Shown here: in pieces, positions 1-11,013 of the stretch
Layout: the number at the start of each line of letters is the position of its first letter
Position numbering within the stretch: position 1 is the first letter of the stretch
Assembly: GCA_012932865.1 (NCBI GenBank)
Contig: SAXG01000052.1
Coordinates: 186,001-250,000, forward strand
Origin: Amylostereum areolatum
Taxonomy: Eukaryota; Basidiomycota; Agaricomycetes; Russulales; Stereaceae
Reading direction: 5' to 3'
Length of the DNA stretch: 64,000 bases
The notes under the pieces: model-generated
What the model was told of the DNA's origin: nothing
Database searches by the model: none
What the model saw: only the letters and a program-made list of their open reading frames with translations
Translations under genes and position numbers: made by a program

Positions 1-2
1 AT

Positions 3-473
3 CGATCCCTTGTAATATCTCTGATCATATTCAATAGAGAGGACGACTTTGTAGCTGAAGATCCAGCTCTCTTTCGTATTGGCCAAATCGTTGAACTTCA
101 AGTCTCATTCACTTTGGTGCCTCTCTGGTGACGTAAAGGCATGTTTCATATGGCGACCAAGCTACGTGCTATAGCTATTCTGGATACCTACCTTTAACAA
201 GTCAGTTCTTTAGGTTATGACTCTTAGGATGTTGTTAACATCTTGCAGGAATATGAGCAACATCTCAGGAAAGTACGACTTATGGAGTGGACAGCGGTTG
301 CACCTCCTATCGCAATCAAGCGCAGAGTTGGTTATGGGAAGGATAGTGCATTCAAGAGGGTCAAGGTAGCAGGGGAAAATATAGCTGCATGGCGAGAAGG
401 TGGTGAGGATCATATGGATGAGGATTTATCATCTGTGGAGAGGGGTATTGGGGCAGTTGCTCTTAGAAAGTAG
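3..473 (+). pseudogene. 3' end of an unrecognised fungal gene, broken
   Basis: The frame beginning at base 3 reads a plausible protein (…RIGQIVELQVSF…, then KGMFHMATKLRAI…) interrupted by TGA at 129-131 and TAA at 195-197. A clear intron end (TTAACATCTTGCAG, with branch-like TTAAC) precedes a terminal exon at 249-473, which encodes EYEQHLRKVRLMEW… and stops at TAG 471-473. The C-terminus is basic then acidic, with a possible nuclear-type basic patch (KRRVGYGKDSAFKRVK). The start of the gene lies outside the window. It resembles proteins of unknown role that recur in agaric genomes, but no function is assigned. The two in-frame stops could instead be hidden introns. Coding status is uncertain. 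Confidence 0.4.
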
Positions 474-768
474 TATTATGGATGTGAACAATGGATGCAA
501 TGACGGAAATTTTTGATAAGACATAGATGTGAGGACTGATTGAGGTATATCGAAGGGTTTTATAGACTTCCAAGTAAGATATAGGTGCAGAAAGACGTCG
601 ATTGAGAAATGAAAAGCCCAGACTTCTAGTGTGAATATCGAACATAATCAAAAACCCCCAACAGCATCGTAATGAGGAGAAATTATAAGGGTAGGTGTGA
701 GGGGAATACCATTGGAAACTATACCTTGTGAATCTATGAATGCGTGGCACCGTATGCCGTCTAGCATC

Positions 769-1692
769 TCAAACCAGCCACATAACTCCTTCATCCTTGG
801 CCCTGAAAAACATTCCATCTCCTCTCATCGAAACCCGCAGACCGCCCAAGTCGTGAAAGGTCCGGTATGAACCCATGCAATGGGCTTCTCGACACCAAGG
901 CGTATGCTCGTGGGGGATTAGGAGGAAGGGTGTCTGGCCAACTATAACCAAGGTATTTGAACACCGCAACAACTTGAGCAAATTCTGGAGGAGAGGATGG
1001 CTCCGCAGTGTAAAATGCAATACCGGAGAGTGTGTATTTGGGATATGGGATGTAGAGAGTGTCGGCAGTGAGGAAGTTCATGAGAAGTGTGCATCCACAG
1101 TGGGTAAGGCTGAAGGAAGGTGGGCTGAAGGCGGTGACGGTGACATTGATGCAGGTGCCGTCAGCGCGTTGGAGCTGGTAGATATATTCAACCCCCACTA
1201 CGAGACCAGGAATTGTGGGTGGAATCTCGCTTATGACTGTATATCCTTCGCTGGCTGGCTGTAGGAGATAGGAGAGAATGGTGCTGGCACTGCCTTTGGG
1301 TGCGAAGATATCGAGAAGGTCCATCTCCCACCTTCCCCAGTCTTCATTCTTGGATAGGAGCGAATAGGAGAGCAGAGCCACCGATGATGCCACCGGTAAG
1401 GCGAAAGGATGAGGCGGAAGTGTGGAACTTCGTGCATCCAACACCCAAAAAAGGATGTCAAGCGGTCTTCCAGGTGATCTTGGACCAGGACTTATAGTTG
1501 TTTTGACACTATGCGGAGGGAGAGAAGGTCGCGGATTGATAGAAAGGTGAAAATGTATAGGTGGATTTGGTCGCTTGGAATGTCATCAGTTTGGGGTTCG
1601 CTCTTGATAGCCAGAGACATAACAGTTAGAGGGATTAGAAGATGGTAGTAAGTAGGCAGAATGTGAGTCGCAAAACAAACGGAATTTCTCAC
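769..1692 (-). pseudogene. F-box-like protein, copy 1, frameshifted
   Basis: The N-terminal part (1492-1692) has an F-box-like signature (DIPSDQIHLYIFTFLSIRDL then LLSLRIVSKQ), followed by an in-frame TAA. The body lies at 791-1444 in another frame, and the C-terminal part (HTPWCREAHCMGSYRTFHD, about 800-920) is in a third. The order and spacing match the neighbouring copy at 1824-2746: both carry LLMNF-TAD-LY-YP-TL and HTPWCR-HC-G-RTFHD. F-box proteins recruit substrates to SCF ubiquitin ligases, and agaric genomes hold large, fast-changing sets of them. Because at least two frame changes and a stop separate conserved blocks, this is most likely a dead copy; unspliced introns cannot be wholly excluded. 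Confidence 0.45.
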
Positions 1693-1823
1693 GCCTGGAC
1701 GAATTCCCAGAGTAGGGGAGCACTGCTTGTAATTCTTATAGAAATCTCAAGCAATTCCGACTCTATCTCCAAGTCATCACATATGTTAAGAGTTAAGTCC
1801 AAAACAGATACATGCTCTGAGCC

Positions 1824-2746
1824 CTATTCCACCCTACCATCCTTCTTCAAGACCCCAACACATGCAATCTCATCCCAGACAGAGAACCTCCATACAACAT
1901 TATTGTCCTCGATATCTGGCAAGGCCATATCATCCCGCAACAATGTCCGTAAGATGCCTTGATCATGAAAAGTCCGAAATAAACCGAGGCAGTGGGATTT
2001 ACGACACCAAGGGGTATGACCAGGGTGCATTGTATTCATGGCTGCCTGGACTTTGTATGCAATGTGGTGGTACGTCAACAACCCTTCGCCGCCTCCATAT
2101 TCTTGAGGGATTTTGACAGTGATTCTCTTGAGGGTTAAGTTGGGATACACCATATAGAGGGCATCGGCAGTGATGAAGTTCATGAGGAGAGTCGAACCGG
2201 CGTGAGGAAGAAGTGTGGCAGCAGGGCCTCTGGAAGCTTCTGTCAGAGAAACTTGAAGCTCATCTGGACGGCGCAAGGTATGAACTCTCTGGACACTGCT
2301 GTTGGTGCAACCTATGGAAGTGCTAGATAAGCTTGATATGGTCTCGTATCTTCCCCCAGCTGGGCCTTCGAGATAGGATAGGAGAGTGGTGGCGCAATGA
2401 GGTGGTACGTATATGTCTAGCTGACCCGCCCATGGGATGGTCCAAGGCTGATGCTGGCATATAAAGGATAAAGCAGCTGGGCCAGACATAATGCCACTGG
2501 CATGACAGAGGGCATAGCGGAAACGGGCAGGGTTTTGGAACCAATGCCCGAGGAATGAAGTGAGGCGGTCCAACTAAGTGGGCTTGTACTAGCGTACGGA
2601 GTGTACGTGATGTAGGATCGAAGGACAAGCAGGTCGACCAAAGGCATATAGGTGAATAGCTTGTTGTGCAGGTGGTCTGCCATAACGGCCTCTTCGTTGA
2701 GTTCTATAATGTTGGCCAGCAACATGGTTGTTTGGAATTGGTGCAC
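1824..2746 (-). pseudogene. F-box-like protein, copy 2, frameshifted
   Basis: This is a tandem paralogue of the copy at 769-1692. The F-box-like start (ADHLHNKLFTYMPLVDLLVL) is read at 2600-2690 in a frame different from the main body, which runs without a stop from about 2573 to 1824 (DRLTSFLGHWFQNPARFRYA… ending …VGVLKKDGRVE). Comparison with copy 1 (…VQDHLEDRLTSFF…) puts a single frameshift near 2575 at the junction before DRLTSF. Apart from that join the 250-residue body looks complete. It could be a real gene with a sequencing or assembly indel, or a recent pseudogene. A role as an SCF adaptor is inferred from the weak F-box alone. Confidence 0.45.
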
Positions 2747-3169
2747 ACGTCAGATCATTTCATGACCATTCCCTAAGCAAGCTCACGTGATGAACTTTCA
2801 TCTTATAAGTGAACCACATCGTAAACTATATATAGGTGCTCTCAGTATGCTCTTATATATGGTTGCAGGCCTAAACAAGATTGGCTATAAGGAATAAAAC
2901 TAAATATGATTTATAGTGAAGCAGAAATGGTATGCATTTACCTTGTCCAAGGCCTGTGTTCGATAACATCTTATTGTTCCATGCTAATATATGTTGTAGC
3001 AAGCACACAGACTACAATACTGATTTTTACTTGAGCGTATGATATAACACTTCACATCACTGTCAAAGGGAATAAGAGTAACAACCAGATATTAATTACT
3101 AATATCAAAAGTGTTTCTTCAGGCGCAATGCCTTACAAAGACTGTTTTCTCCCATAGTAGTATTTCAAC
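2747..3169. other. Intergenic, AT-rich
   Basis: No coding signal, repeat or RNA gene was recognised here. The stretch is AT-rich and separates two minus-strand gene remnants. Confidence 0.4.
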
Positions 3170-5571
3170 TCATTGCTTCCTTCTTTTGTTCAATAAACTG
3201 ACCTCCAGTCCTATGTATACCAAGAACTCCAGGCCTCCTGTAGCTTGTTCTTGTGGAGGAGGTGGAAGTTTCTTTACACCGTCCGGCATGGAAGGAAGCA
3301 AACCCAAAACCCTCAGGCCAGAAACAGCACCTGCATTGACCTTGCGGATGATACCACCCATTTCTTGAATGGTAGCAAATTTGCAGATGCCCGCATGGGC
3401 ATAGTCTCCAGCTAACAAGACTGATGTCAACTCTCCGCACTGCGCAAACACCCTGTTTTCCTTCTTTGTTGTGGGCAGAAAAGAAGTCGAATGTGGCCTT
3501 GAAAATTGGCTTGCCGTCTCCATTCCAAGGCAGCGAAAGGGTGTCATCAGATGTGGAGTCCCATAGAGCCTTTGCAAGGTTAAAGTTGCGTCCAGCAGAA
3601 TTGCCATATATGTTGGTATCGCAAAAGTATTTCTTGTTTGTGTGACCCGCATCTATTGCCTCTTGTCGAACTTGAAATAAGTGATCTGAATCCTTGAAGT
3701 TGCAACCATAGTCTGCAAGAAAATATGAACCAATAGTGATTGTTCGCATGACCAGCATGTTCCACAATCCGGCCCGGCTTTTGAGCCACTTGGTTGGATC
3801 TGATCCTAATGGTTTCATGTATCTTCTCTTCCGCCAGCATGCACCATCAGTGCGTAAAGTCAAAGCCCACTTGTCAATGCAGGAGGTAGTGAAAAGAATG
3901 AGTGTCCTATCATGAATGGGAAGATCGGACGAGGGAGATGGGCTTGGCAAGATGTTCCGGCGCTGAGGAGAAGGTTTATCTATAAAATAGAGTAGAATCT
4001 TCATGGCTTTGACCCAATCCATCATCCTTGGAGTTGGAATAGAGGTTGGCGGTGACCATGCTACTACTGTGACTGCTGGGGTGGTGGATACACTATAGGG
4101 AGAAGGAAGAGTATGGTCTGATGACGGCCCAGCTAACTGCATATTTAGGGTGGAAGAGTTTGTAGAAGACTGTATTGATACCAAATGAATAGAATTCGAG
4201 GATGTAGCACCAGATTGGACTGCAGACAAGGATATTTGAGACCTCTGGAAATCCTCAAGATACACGCGCATCTCCTCCATAGCAATGGATGCTTTGCTGT
4301 CTGTACCGATATCCAGACTATAGCAGATATTAAGGAAAGGGAGAAACTCTGACATAGTGTCACAGTTATGGGTACGGATGCGTGTTGTAGTTATTTTGGT
4401 GGTAATATGTCTGAAAGTGTCTTCGGTGTCTTTCAACAAGAGAATATTATCGCCTATGTGACGACACACGTCAATAGCCCCTATCTTTTTCCTCAAAGGG
4501 ACTTACACCCTTTTCATTTTGTTATGACGGTGGAAGGACATTGTTTTGGACTGGGGATTATGGCTGGGTTGGTCATGTGACTAAGCACATGTTTCTCTTC
4601 ACATGACGTATCACCTGATTTCAGACTTTGGAACTCCGCTTACGCGCACAGCACAGAATCAGCGCACAGGATTGGTAGAATATGATTACTGTACTTAGGA
4701 TATTATGTGGGTCAAGGGGCTCTGAAGTGGGTCGCCCTAGTAGTATAAAAGGAGTGCATGTAGCGGGCCTAGTCCTCATCTTGACCTCTTGGTCTTTGGA
4801 CTAGGTAAGCAGTGTTTCTACTGTATCTTAGAACTGCGACTAATGCTAAACTTGGTCTTTGGACTAGTCGTTTGCAGTGCCTAAGTAGTGCCCCTACGGC
4901 TTCGCGCGCTGACCTGTGTAGTCGCGCTCGAGGAGGTTGACTTCGAGCTTCTTTCTTATTTTGTTATGTGTTGTTGTCGTTGTCGGCATGTGATCGACTC
5001 CGTCATCACAGCCTAGAATTTCTCGCAAGCCTTGGATGACCTATGCTTGTGTGCGAGACTTCCCATTATCCTCCGGAAATCCAAGCCACTGTCCCAATAT
5101 GGTTACAAGAAGCTGGTAAACTGCACGTTGTAAGGCAAACAGATGCATATCCATGGCTGTACCGCGCCAGCAGACAGCAAAGATAGACTCCTGCTCTGGA
5201 ACACTTGGAAGAAATGTAGACGACAGGATTTGGGTCTCTTTAAGTCTTGAGTTAAAACAAAGGTGCAGATGTGCGGAGAGGGCCCAGATTCCAGGATGAG
5301 TGTGTTCGTCTTCATACTCTGGGTCAGAGTGTTTGGTTGCGACCAACTCCAGCCAGCTCCACAGGTCTGCATGATTCTTCATCATATGAAAGCAGTGATA
5401 GGTAGTGAGGATGTTATTCTTGCTCGTTTGCAATCCCAACACACCCATAGAGTTCCATGCTTGACGTAGACCAGCCATTATGGTATCCTCCACGGTATCA
5501 GTTCGTGGAACCGCACCCAAAACTGCCTGCTCATGTAAGATTGCGTTATCGTTGAATTCGAAGCTCTCCAC
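3170..5571 (-). pseudogene. Unrecognised gene split by a solo LTR
   Basis: Reading the minus strand, a 5' block (5571-5041, starting MESFEFNDNAILHEQAVLGA) ends in TAG at 5041-5043. The same frame continues across the LTR insertion point: after 5016 it reads IQGLREILG and, beyond the LTR at 4456, goes on DNILLLKDTEDTFRHITTK and through a long acidic/Ser-Thr linker to a conserved-looking block (SYFLADYGCNFKDSDHL…). Near 3450-3470 the frame changes by one base; the more protein-like tail is the one ending …SLLNKRRKQ at 3170. So one gene carries three lesions: a TAG, a 554-bp LTR in a codon, and a frameshift. The family is not recognised and no function is proposed. Confidence 0.6.
4457..5010 (+). 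repeat. Solo LTR of the Gypsy-C family
   Basis: The 554-bp sequence begins TGTGACGACAC and ends CGTCATCACA. It is the reverse-complement counterpart of the two LTRs of Gypsy-C at 51659-52213 and 58114-58668. It is flanked by a perfect 5-bp duplication GCCTA (4452-4456 and 5011-5015), so it is a genuine insertion later reduced to one LTR, presumably by LTR-LTR recombination. It carries the TATA box and predicted transcript start seen in the full element. It interrupts the minus-strand gene at 3170-5571 inside a codon. Confidence 0.9.
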
Positions 5572-5818
5572 TGTGGTGCAGGCATCAACAAAGTACTCTA
5601 CTTCTTTAATGATGGACTTTGTGTCCTATATGACCGGTTCTAAAATATCACGTTAATATGTTTTCAAAACAAGTCTACAGAATATTGCACTATTTTCCAA
5701 GATTGCCAGTGTGTCTTTGTATATTTTGCTACTGTCTAGGGAGTGTGCACTTATGTTCAGAGGATTGCTCCAAGGATTCAGCCGTCTGGTCCCAGCCAGC
5801 AAGCTAAATGTGTCTGTA

Positions 5819-6618
5819 CTATCTTAGGTGCTGTCTAAGCTGGATGAGATCTAGCAGTGCGAGCTCTTCTGGATTAATTGTAAAAGATGTGGACCCCCAG
5901 GTGTCTATGGTGTCACCATTCACCGACTTGTCTGCTGCATGTTCGGGATTGGGTGTTGCGTCCATGCTCTGCTCTTGATCAATGGCAATAACATTCTCGT
6001 CCTCCATCACAATGTCTTGGCTCTCTTCGGCAAGATCTGTTACATTCAAGTTCGATATTGTATTACATGCTTTTAGATGAACCACACGCACCACTACCCC
6101 GAGTCGCACTCCGCAGAGACCTCCTCAAACTTGGCCTGTCGGGCATTGCATCTTCTCCATCATTGTCGTTGTCCTGATCCTGGTCACTGCCATCAAACTC
6201 ATCCTCCTCCTCCTCCTCACTTTCGACCTCCCTGCCTCTTTGACCGCTGTTGCATAGTTCTATTTTCTAGGTTGGAATTGATGCGCCCCACATTTGCCTG
6301 AGCATTTCTGGAAATTGGCGGAGGTCGCGCAGACCAAATCTCAACAACCATTTGCAAGTTTGGAGCCCGAGAAGTTTTCCGTAATAGCTTGGACATATGG
6401 CCAACTGTCTTCTTCTGGTCCTTCTTTGTCTTAGGCTCTATGTGATGGTGAGGATGCAAGATCATAAATAGTATAGGAAACATACTGAGGGGGATAGGAT
6501 TTATACGAAGAGACTTCTCATTTGAATAGTCAGGATCTGAATAAAGGGCGTCAGAAATACCACATACAAAAAATAGATATATACGGTACATGTTTTCTGC
6601 CCTTCTGATATCAGTCAA
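5819..6618 (-). pseudogene. Acidic, low-complexity gene remnant
   Basis: Three overlapping minus-strand pieces read in order. The first is a Lys/Arg-rich block (6618-6217: …KKDQKKTVGHMSKLLRKTSR…). After a one-base shift near 6225 comes an acidic run (VESEEEEEDEFDGSDQDQ, about 6110-6215), then a Ser/Asp/Glu-rich block (6109-5819: …EESQDIVMEDENVIAIDQEQ…). This may be the N-terminal part of the gene at 3170-5571, since strand and spacing agree, but no splice junction joining them could be confirmed. The charge pattern is common in nuclear proteins; no domain is recognised. Confidence 0.3.
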
Positions 6619-6675
6619 CCTCCCAGACGCCAGTTAATGGCAGGGGTTTTATTTTGAATTGCAGGTCTTTTGACA

Positions 6676-8906
6676 TTACAAAGAACACCGTGAGGGATGA
6701 GCACACGAGCGCGTTCCTCTTACTGTCGGACAGCCTTCGAAGCGCATTCTCGTTCTACGTCCAGACTGGGCTCTACAAAAAGGTTGGTGTCGGGCAATGA
6801 ATAGATGGATAAGATGCATACCATCCAAATGTGGTGCATACACCCATGGTTTTGCCACTATCCTCCTTGATATTGCAGACTCAGTTTGCGAGCTAGTACT
6901 TTGAGTGTCCATGCCACCCGTATATTCCGGGTTGACGATAGAAAAAGCCGACAAGAATATGTCTGTGTCGATGCGGATCTGCAGCAACATCAGGGCAGTG
7001 AAACAGCTGGCTCCTCAACTCTAAGCACCTGGAATTTGTAGTGGACTTGAGCGAGCACAAATGTGCAAAGTAATAAAAGCATGCGGGCAAAGAAATTGAG
7101 TAGCACGTCGCCTCCTATGAGAATGTGGCCATCTGAAGCCCAGGTCGTGTGCGCAGACCAAGCCCGTGCATTGATATTCTGAGGACTGTTCAAATAAGCA
7201 TTTGACACAGTCAAGCAATAGATTCATGACTTACTTGTTCTTTATCTCCGGAGATATACCTAACAAACCTTGGCTTTGTTTGACCTCTAACTTCTCTTCG
7301 TCTGTCAACGGCATGATTTTGTGTTTCCTGGTTTCTGCACTGATGAGATGCTTGGATCATAAGGTCGCAAGCGCCGTGATGCCTGCATTGGCGAAAGTCG
7401 AAGACGGTGGGTACAAAATCAGGATGAATCGGTAAGCCCAGTCGATGGCCTTGACACCTGGTGGGGCGCGTGGTGCAGAACTACCGTGCTTTCTCAGCCC
7501 ACTAAAGAACATCATCTTGAAGTTGGAAAGCGACACAAACGCACCAAGTTCAAACAGAAAGAAGAATCCTATTATCACGATTACATTACAACCGGGTGCG
7601 TAACGTACAAGAAGACATGCCTGGAAAGTAGTCTCCCAGCATATCAGGGTCGGAGATCATGCACGTTAAGCCTGCCAAAGCATCCTCCTTGTCCTTGTGT
7701 CCATCTCCAAAGAAGCCTAGCTCGCGACTTAGATTGGCCACATCTAGAAAGATGTCAGAATCCCATCAGGACTAGCGTCCGCGCAGCAAACAGCGCGAAG
7801 GCTCTCCACAGGACAAGGCACCAAAATGTAGGAGTATAAAGACTTACTAGCATCGCCGTCATCAGCATGGGAAAGGTTGACTTGGGCAGTTGGTCCAGAA
7901 CACGTTATCGCCGGTCCCGATCAACGGTGCATTGACGAGATCCGCGTTGAGTCGCACGTGGGCGCGGAACTCTTCGGAGAGATACCTGGAAGTGGCGATG
8001 ACAACAGACATCCCACACTATGACAAGACTGTGAGTCACATACTGAGCAAATGAGAACAGAGACTCACCTGCAAGACATCTCCACGCATATTGAGGCCGC
8101 GCAAGTTCTCGTTCCTAGGTGAGACCTTGTTGCCTTTTGCAGGCAAGATGAGCTGAGTCGTTCGTTCGAACGACGTGGCGATACCGTATGCACGCGTGCC
8201 GTCTGCAACTGGATGGGCGTGGCCAGAGCGCTCGAAGGTAGTCCCACCCTGGTAGACCTTGCCCTGCACGCCTAGTTCAATGATGTGATACTGGAGGGGG
8301 ATGGAGGGCCCGCATTCAGCCTGCTCGCCTAAGATATCGTCCCGAACTGCGACGAGGGCGTCGACAGCCTCGATCGGGGGTAGACTGTTGTCACTGTCGT
8401 ACCTGTCGACGTCTTCAAGGGCGGGCAAGGTGGCGTCGTCGTTGGTGTCGTTCTGGACTGGTTTAGTGAAATGTACTCTACAAGATTGTCAGGATCGGAA
8501 GATGAAGAGACACGCGTAAATGTACCGGTCGAGGACTAGAGCCTGAAGGACGTCCAATGAGCCGTCGTCTGAGTCGCCTTTCTTGCGAGCAAAGATCGCA
8601 TCGCCGGCCTTCAACTCAAGGAAGCCTAGCGTTTCGTTAGTCATGAGTACACGGAGACATTGGAGACGACACACCCAGGTCTTCCTCCAAGTCCTTCGCA
8701 GAGGTCATCTTGGGCACCTCCTGCTTCAAGGCTTTGTCATCGAGGTGCTTCAACGCGGCCTTGGACACGTCTTGTTCGAAGACGTAAGTGTTGCCAACAG
8801 GGAGACCGGAGGAGCGCCCAGGGTGTGCGTCCAGACAAAGGAGTAATTCCGGAAGGTAGGGTTTGCGCGCAGGGAGCGAGACACGACTAACACGGATAGG
8901 AGGCAT
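6676..8906 (-). CDS. Intron-rich hypothetical gene with membrane-like segments, possibly broken
   Basis: The proposed start is ATG 8906 (MPPIRVSRVSLPARKPYLPE). Well-formed introns are seen at 8626-8674 (branch CTAAC, acceptor CTAG), 8478-8525, 8018-8068 and 6979-7028; joining across each keeps the frame. Exons read in order: …VGNTYVFEQDVSKAALKHL…; GFLELKAGDAIFARKKGD…; VHFTKPVQNDTNDD…; CGMSVVIATSRYLSEEFRAH…GTGDNVFW; LDVANLSRELGFFGDGHKD…; LGAFVSLSNFKMMFFSGL…; ILIGGDVLLNFFARM; then RIDTDIFLSAFS… to TAA 6676-6678. A one-base loss after GTGDNVFWT (near 7896) and an in-frame TGA after AGITALATL (near 7357) suggest decay or sequencing error. The hydrophobic run ARMLLLLCTFVLAQV may span a membrane. 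The family resembles agaric-specific hypothetical proteins; function unknown. Confidence 0.5.
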
Positions 8907-9812
8907 GGTGGTGGGAACGGGGGGGGGGGGCAACAACGGCTGGAACAGGAGGGGTAGAAATGTCAGAAATAGCGATCTGGACATACCTTTATCAATTTCC
9001 GATGGCACATGGGCAGGCACATCAGGGTGTCTCAGATGTAGCACGAGTCGTCCCAAAGACATCAGCCGAGTTCGTTATACACGCAAAGAAATGGCATTCG
9101 TACTTTTTACTTACAGAACGACGAGCATCCACCAATTAACTAAGCGCACAGACACGCAGCCTGTACGGGGATAGAAAGAACTGTGGGCACGTAGTGTATG
9201 GATGGAGAATGGTACCTGATCACCCTTGCATTCCTCAGCTGGTCCACGAGATAGCTGGGCCCGTGCTGGGTATGACGTTTTTCGGAGTCATTTCAAGGAA
9301 GATGACTCCGAAAAACGTCATAGGTAGCAGGCATCCGGATACTGATTTATCCGTGCTGCGGCTGCCGAGTGCATGGATTGGAGGGTGGGTCGTGGCAAGA
9401 GGGAAGGGGCGTCCGGGCATAGACACCGAGGGAGGTGGCGTGCATGTTGAGCTCGGCGCAGGGATGCGATTTGATGGCGGAGGGCGGGAGCATTCGGGCT
9501 GGCGGCAAGCCAGTGAGCGTGGCAGGCGTGGGCATGGGCGTGCGTGCTGAGGGCAGGAGTGTACACGCTGAGGATGTGGGCGCGCACATTGTGGGCACGC
9601 ACGTGGAGGGCAGGGGACATGCATGTTGTGGGCACGTGGGTGCGCGGTGAGGCCGGGTCGGAAAGAGGAGAGCGGAGGCCCTTGGAGGGCTGGGTGTCGG
9701 GGGTGCGTATGTGCACTACGCGCGTGAGGCGCAGGCTGGGCACGGATGACGAGGTGGGCGCATGCTTGAGGGCCACGGACGCATCGCAGAAGGCGTAAGA
9801 GGGGGCGCACTC
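8907..9812. other. Gene-poor, increasingly GC-rich spacer
   Basis: The region contains the upstream side of the minus-strand gene (with an 11-G run near 8920), then a perfect inverted repeat at 9271-9322, then the start of GC-rich repetitive DNA with many GGGC/GTGG runs. Long open frames on both strands from about 9235 to 10550 are Pro/Ala/Arg-rich and follow the repeats; I do not call them genes. Confidence 0.4.
9271..9322. repeat. Perfect 21-bp inverted repeat, 10-nt loop
   Basis: Positions 9271-9291 and 9302-9322 are exact reverse complements (arm starts TATGACGTTTTTCGG), separated by TTCAAGGAAG. The hairpin sits upstream of the minus-strand gene that starts near 8906. The arms carry TGACG motifs like CRE/bZIP sites. 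It could be a palindromic regulatory site, a transcribed hairpin, or the closely apposed ends of an excised DNA transposon. Confidence 0.85.
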
Positions 9813-10200
9813 TCGTGCAAACAGCGGCAAGGCGGACTCGAGGAGAGCGGGGGCGTTGGGGGCGCAGATCGAGGGTGTGCGTGCGCGATCACGACGGCGC
9901 CGTGCAGTCGTCCTCGCAGCAAACACGAGGAGGACAGAGCACGTGTGGAGGGGCGCGCCGCCATGCAGACAGCGGCGAGGGAGCCTTGGGGAGGGCGGGG
10001 TGCTGGGCGTTGGGGGCGCGGATCCAGAGTGTGCGTGTGCGATCGAGATGGCAGCGTGCAGTCGTCCTCGCAGCAAATGCAAGGAGGACAGAACACGTAG
10101 GGAGGGGCGCGCCGTCGTGCAAACGGCGGCAAGGGAGACTGGAGGGGGGCGGGGGCGCTGGGCGTCGGAAGCGTAGACCGAAGGGGCGTGCGTGAGACGC
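9813..10200. repeat. Imperfect ~150-bp tandem repeat, about 2.5 copies
   Basis: Copies start near 9813, 9963 and 10116 (each with GTGCAAACAGCGGC or a close variant) and share, in order, a GGGCG-rich stretch, GTGTGCGTG, GATC, CGTGCAGTCGTCCTCGCAG and GGAGGACAGA. The period is about 150-153 bp and divergence is moderate. The composition is very GC-rich, unlike the flanking genes. Confidence 0.7.
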
Positions 10201-10621
10201 AGGAAGGGTGTTGGTGTGGGTGAGGGGCGGGGCGGGAACGGCGGCCAAAGGATGATGAAGAGTCCCTGTCCTCCTCGCCGAAGACGCAAGGAGGACTGAA
10301 CGAGGAGCGCGAGGAGGACAAGGCCCAGACGTTAGGCAGCGGAGGGAAGAGGAAGTGGAGCATTTGGCCGAGGATCTGGGGCTCAGATTGAGCGGGGCCC
10401 TCAGAAAAAAGATACAAGTCGACGTACCAGATTGCTTGCAATAAGTCGACGGCAGGAGAGAGACGAGGGAGGGAAACAAGCGGCGTTGAGCAAAGACCTT
10501 GACACGAGAGGAGGGGTGAAATGCTCTTGAGGATCGTCCTTGCAGCAAACACTAGGAGGATGTCGACTCTGAAGGTTCCACTTCAGAATTGTCGCGCCCC
10601 CGCTCGGTGTGTGCCGAATGT

Positions 10622-10810
10622 CACGTGCAGCGGCCGGCTTGTCCGAGCAGCCGAAGGAGTCATGTGCAACGGGCGACGTGCATCGCGTTCTCGGCGGATG
10701 CCTGAGACTCACGTGCAGCGGCTGGCTTGTCTGATCAGCCGAAGGAGTCACGTGCAACAGGCGACACGCATCACATTCTCGGTGGATGCCGAGACTCACG
10801 TGCAGCAACC
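10622..10810. repeat. ~88-bp tandem repeat, about 2.1 copies
   Basis: Units begin with CACGTGCAGC at 10622, 10710 and 10797. Each full unit contains CGGCTTGTC, CAGCCGAAGGAGTCA and a GTTCTCGG-type block. Each unit start contains the palindrome CACGTG (E-box-like); with two or more copies this could bind bHLH proteins, but it may be chance in a minisatellite. Confidence 0.7.
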
Positions 10811-11013
10811 GGCCGTTTTAGCTGGACCAAGGTTAAGCTTTGGAGAATGCCGGCCGCATCGTGGTTCGAGATCAAAGAAGTCAATCTTCCTCTAACTTCG
10901 GCACGACCACCCGCTGCTCCTCCGCCTCCCTCCCGCCCCATCAGCTCGCCTCCCCCCACGCTCGTTGGATCGCCTGTTGGCCTCACCTTCAAGCCGTGTA
11001 CTCTGCGCTCTCC

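Noticed and set aside
9235..10552. Long minus-strand open frames (about 190, 323 and 278 codons) rich in Pro, Ala, Arg and Ser
   Set aside because: They overlap each other in all three frames and follow the GC-rich tandem repeats; composition, not coding, explains their length.
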